Part shown: positions 63,237 to 64,000 of the stretch, one piece after another | Layout of the letters: each line of letters starts with the position of its first letter | Position numbering within the stretch: the stretch's first letter is position 1 | From: Roseococcus pinisoli | GTDB taxonomy: Bacteria; Pseudomonadota; Alphaproteobacteria; Acetobacterales; Acetobacteraceae | Reading direction: 5' to 3' | Assembly (NCBI RefSeq): GCF_018413645.1 | Contig: NZ_JAHCDA010000001.1 | Location: forward strand, 744,001-808,000 | DNA length: 64,000 nucleotides | The notes under the pieces: generated by a model | Databases searched by the model: none | Seen by the model: only the letters and a program-made list of their open reading frames with translations | What the model was told of the DNA's origin: nothing | Made by a program: the position numbers and the translations under genes

Positions 63237-64000
63237 ATGAATCGCCGTCTTGTCCTCGGCGCCGCCGCCGCAGCCGCGCCCGCGGCGCTGGCAGCCCCGG
63301 CCCTCGCCCAGTCCATGCCCGAGCTGCGCTGGCGCTTCCAGTCGAGCTTCCCGCGCAACCTCGACGTCCTCTTCGGCACGGCCGAGAAGGTCGCCGCCCG
63401 GGTGGCCGCGCTCACCGAGAACAAGTTCCGCATCCAGGTGGCCCAGGCGGGCGAGATCGTCCCCGGCCTGCAGGTGCTCGACGCGGTGCAGGCCGGCACC
63501 ATCGAGTGCGGCCACACCGCCACTTACTGGTACATCGGCAAGGAGCCGAGCTTCGCCTTCTTCACCGCCATGCCCTTCGGCCTGACCACGCGCCAGATGA
63601 CGGCCTGGCTGCGCCATGGCGGCGGCAACCAGTTCGCCGACCAGCTGCTGTCCGACTACAACTGCGTGGGCATCCCCTGCGGCGACACGGGCGCGCAGAT
63701 GGGCGGCTGGTTCCGCAACGAGATCCGCACCGTGCAGGACGTGCAGGGGCTGAAGTTCCGCATCTCCGGCTTGGCGGGCGAGGTGTTCAAGCGCATGGGC
63801 GCCAACCCCACGCTCGTCGCCCCGGCCGACATCTACCCGGCGCTGGAGCGCGGCACGATCGACGCGACCGAGTTCACCGGCCCGCATGACGACGAGCGCC
63901 TCGGCTTCCACCGCGTCGCCCGCTACTACTACGCGCCCGGCTTCTTCGAGCCCTGCGCGCGGCTGCACATGCTGATCAACAAGCGCTCCTTCGAGGGCCT
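63237..64000 (+). CDS. TRAP-type (DctP family) solute receptor, 3' end cut by window
   Basis: The first 254 residues of a periplasmic receptor are visible. The signal peptide MNRRLVLGAAAAAAPAALAAPALAQ has an RR near the start and may use the Tat route. The mature part shows LRWRFQSSFPRNLDVLFG, IVPGLQVLDAVQAGTIECGHTATYW and GLKFRISGLAGEVFKRMGANP, the ligand arginine region of DctP proteins, followed by ALERGTIDATEFTGPHDDE. GGAGG lies 9 bp before the ATG. Any DctM/Q permease would lie outside the window. Confidence 0.9.
   Translation, partial: MNRRLVLGAAAAAAPAALAAPALAQSMPELRWRFQSSFPRNLDVLFGTAEKVAARVAALTENKFRIQVAQAGEIVPGLQVLDAVQAGTIECGHTATYWYIGKEPSFAFFTAMPFGLTTRQMTAWLRHGGGNQFADQLLSDYNCVGIPCGDTGAQMGGWFRNEIRTVQDVQGLKFRISGLAGEVFKRMGANPTLVAPADIYPALERGTIDATEFTGPHDDERLGFHRVARYYYAPGFFEPCARLHMLINKRSFEG

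Overview
The window looks like a stretch of chromosome from a high-GC alphaproteobacterium, most likely in the Acetobacteraceae (Roseomonas-like). The basis is the very GC-rich coding sequence, a CtrA-type response regulator, the ffs-dnaX-ebfC-recR and proA-nadD-rsfS-rlmH neighbourhoods, the cytochrome c/kdsB/pheA trio, a class II-like EPSP synthase, and several orphan substrate-binding receptors (Bug, TAXI, DctP types). This placement is inference from gene content; no database search was possible. I saw no integrase, transposase, prophage, CRISPR array or tRNA.

Layout. 1-4560: end of a glutathione S-transferase, then a leftward block (DUF1194 vWA protein, old yellow enzyme, DUF2272 lipoprotein) divergent from an FAD oxidoreductase. 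4518-9467: leftward ctrA-like, rpsA, cmk and aroA. Between ctrA and rpsA lie a clear rpsA terminator and an AT-rich control region. 9549-14398: rightward FYDLN-type acidic protein, IalB-like protein, rlmN, an MFS permease and argG. 14406-16960: a PaiB-like flavoprotein and two short-chain dehydrogenases, bracketed by two copies of a four-hairpin element in opposite orientation. 16988-18383: an ECF41-type sigma factor operon with its own recognisable promoter. 18412-25677: small transport, peptidase and regulatory genes, including two tandem paralogous small secreted proteins and an M81-peptidase/GNAT pair. 25690-30102: leftward proA, a secreted hydratase-like protein, nadD, rsfS and rlmH; RsfS carries a long Ala/Lys/Pro/Arg repeat extension. 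30149-31114: Bug receptor.

31432-40839: rightward rpe, heparinase-like, glycosyltransferase, purH, rmuC, a CNT nucleoside transporter and a class III aminotransferase. 40983-42345: Rrf2 regulator plus a thioredoxin-reductase-like flavoprotein. 42367-45320: leftward recR, ebfC, dnaX and the SRP RNA gene ffs. 45466-49048: a 46-residue membrane protein, nudC, a small lipoprotein, cysE and an AraC regulator. 49067-50655: leftward pheA and kdsB, divergent from a membrane cytochrome c and hisN. 52164-59046: a yejABEF-type peptide/microcin C importer with a DUF3891 gene inside it and a small membrane protein at its end. 59104-64000: a MarR regulator and leucyl aminopeptidase (leftward), hslVU with a strong terminator, and the start of a DctP receptor.

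Most genes are housekeeping. The parts that deserve attention are the sigma-factor module with its promoter, the paired palindromic elements, the CtrA-like protein with glutamate in place of the receiver lysine, the RsfS extension, the SDR lacking catalytic residues, and the yej operon insertion.
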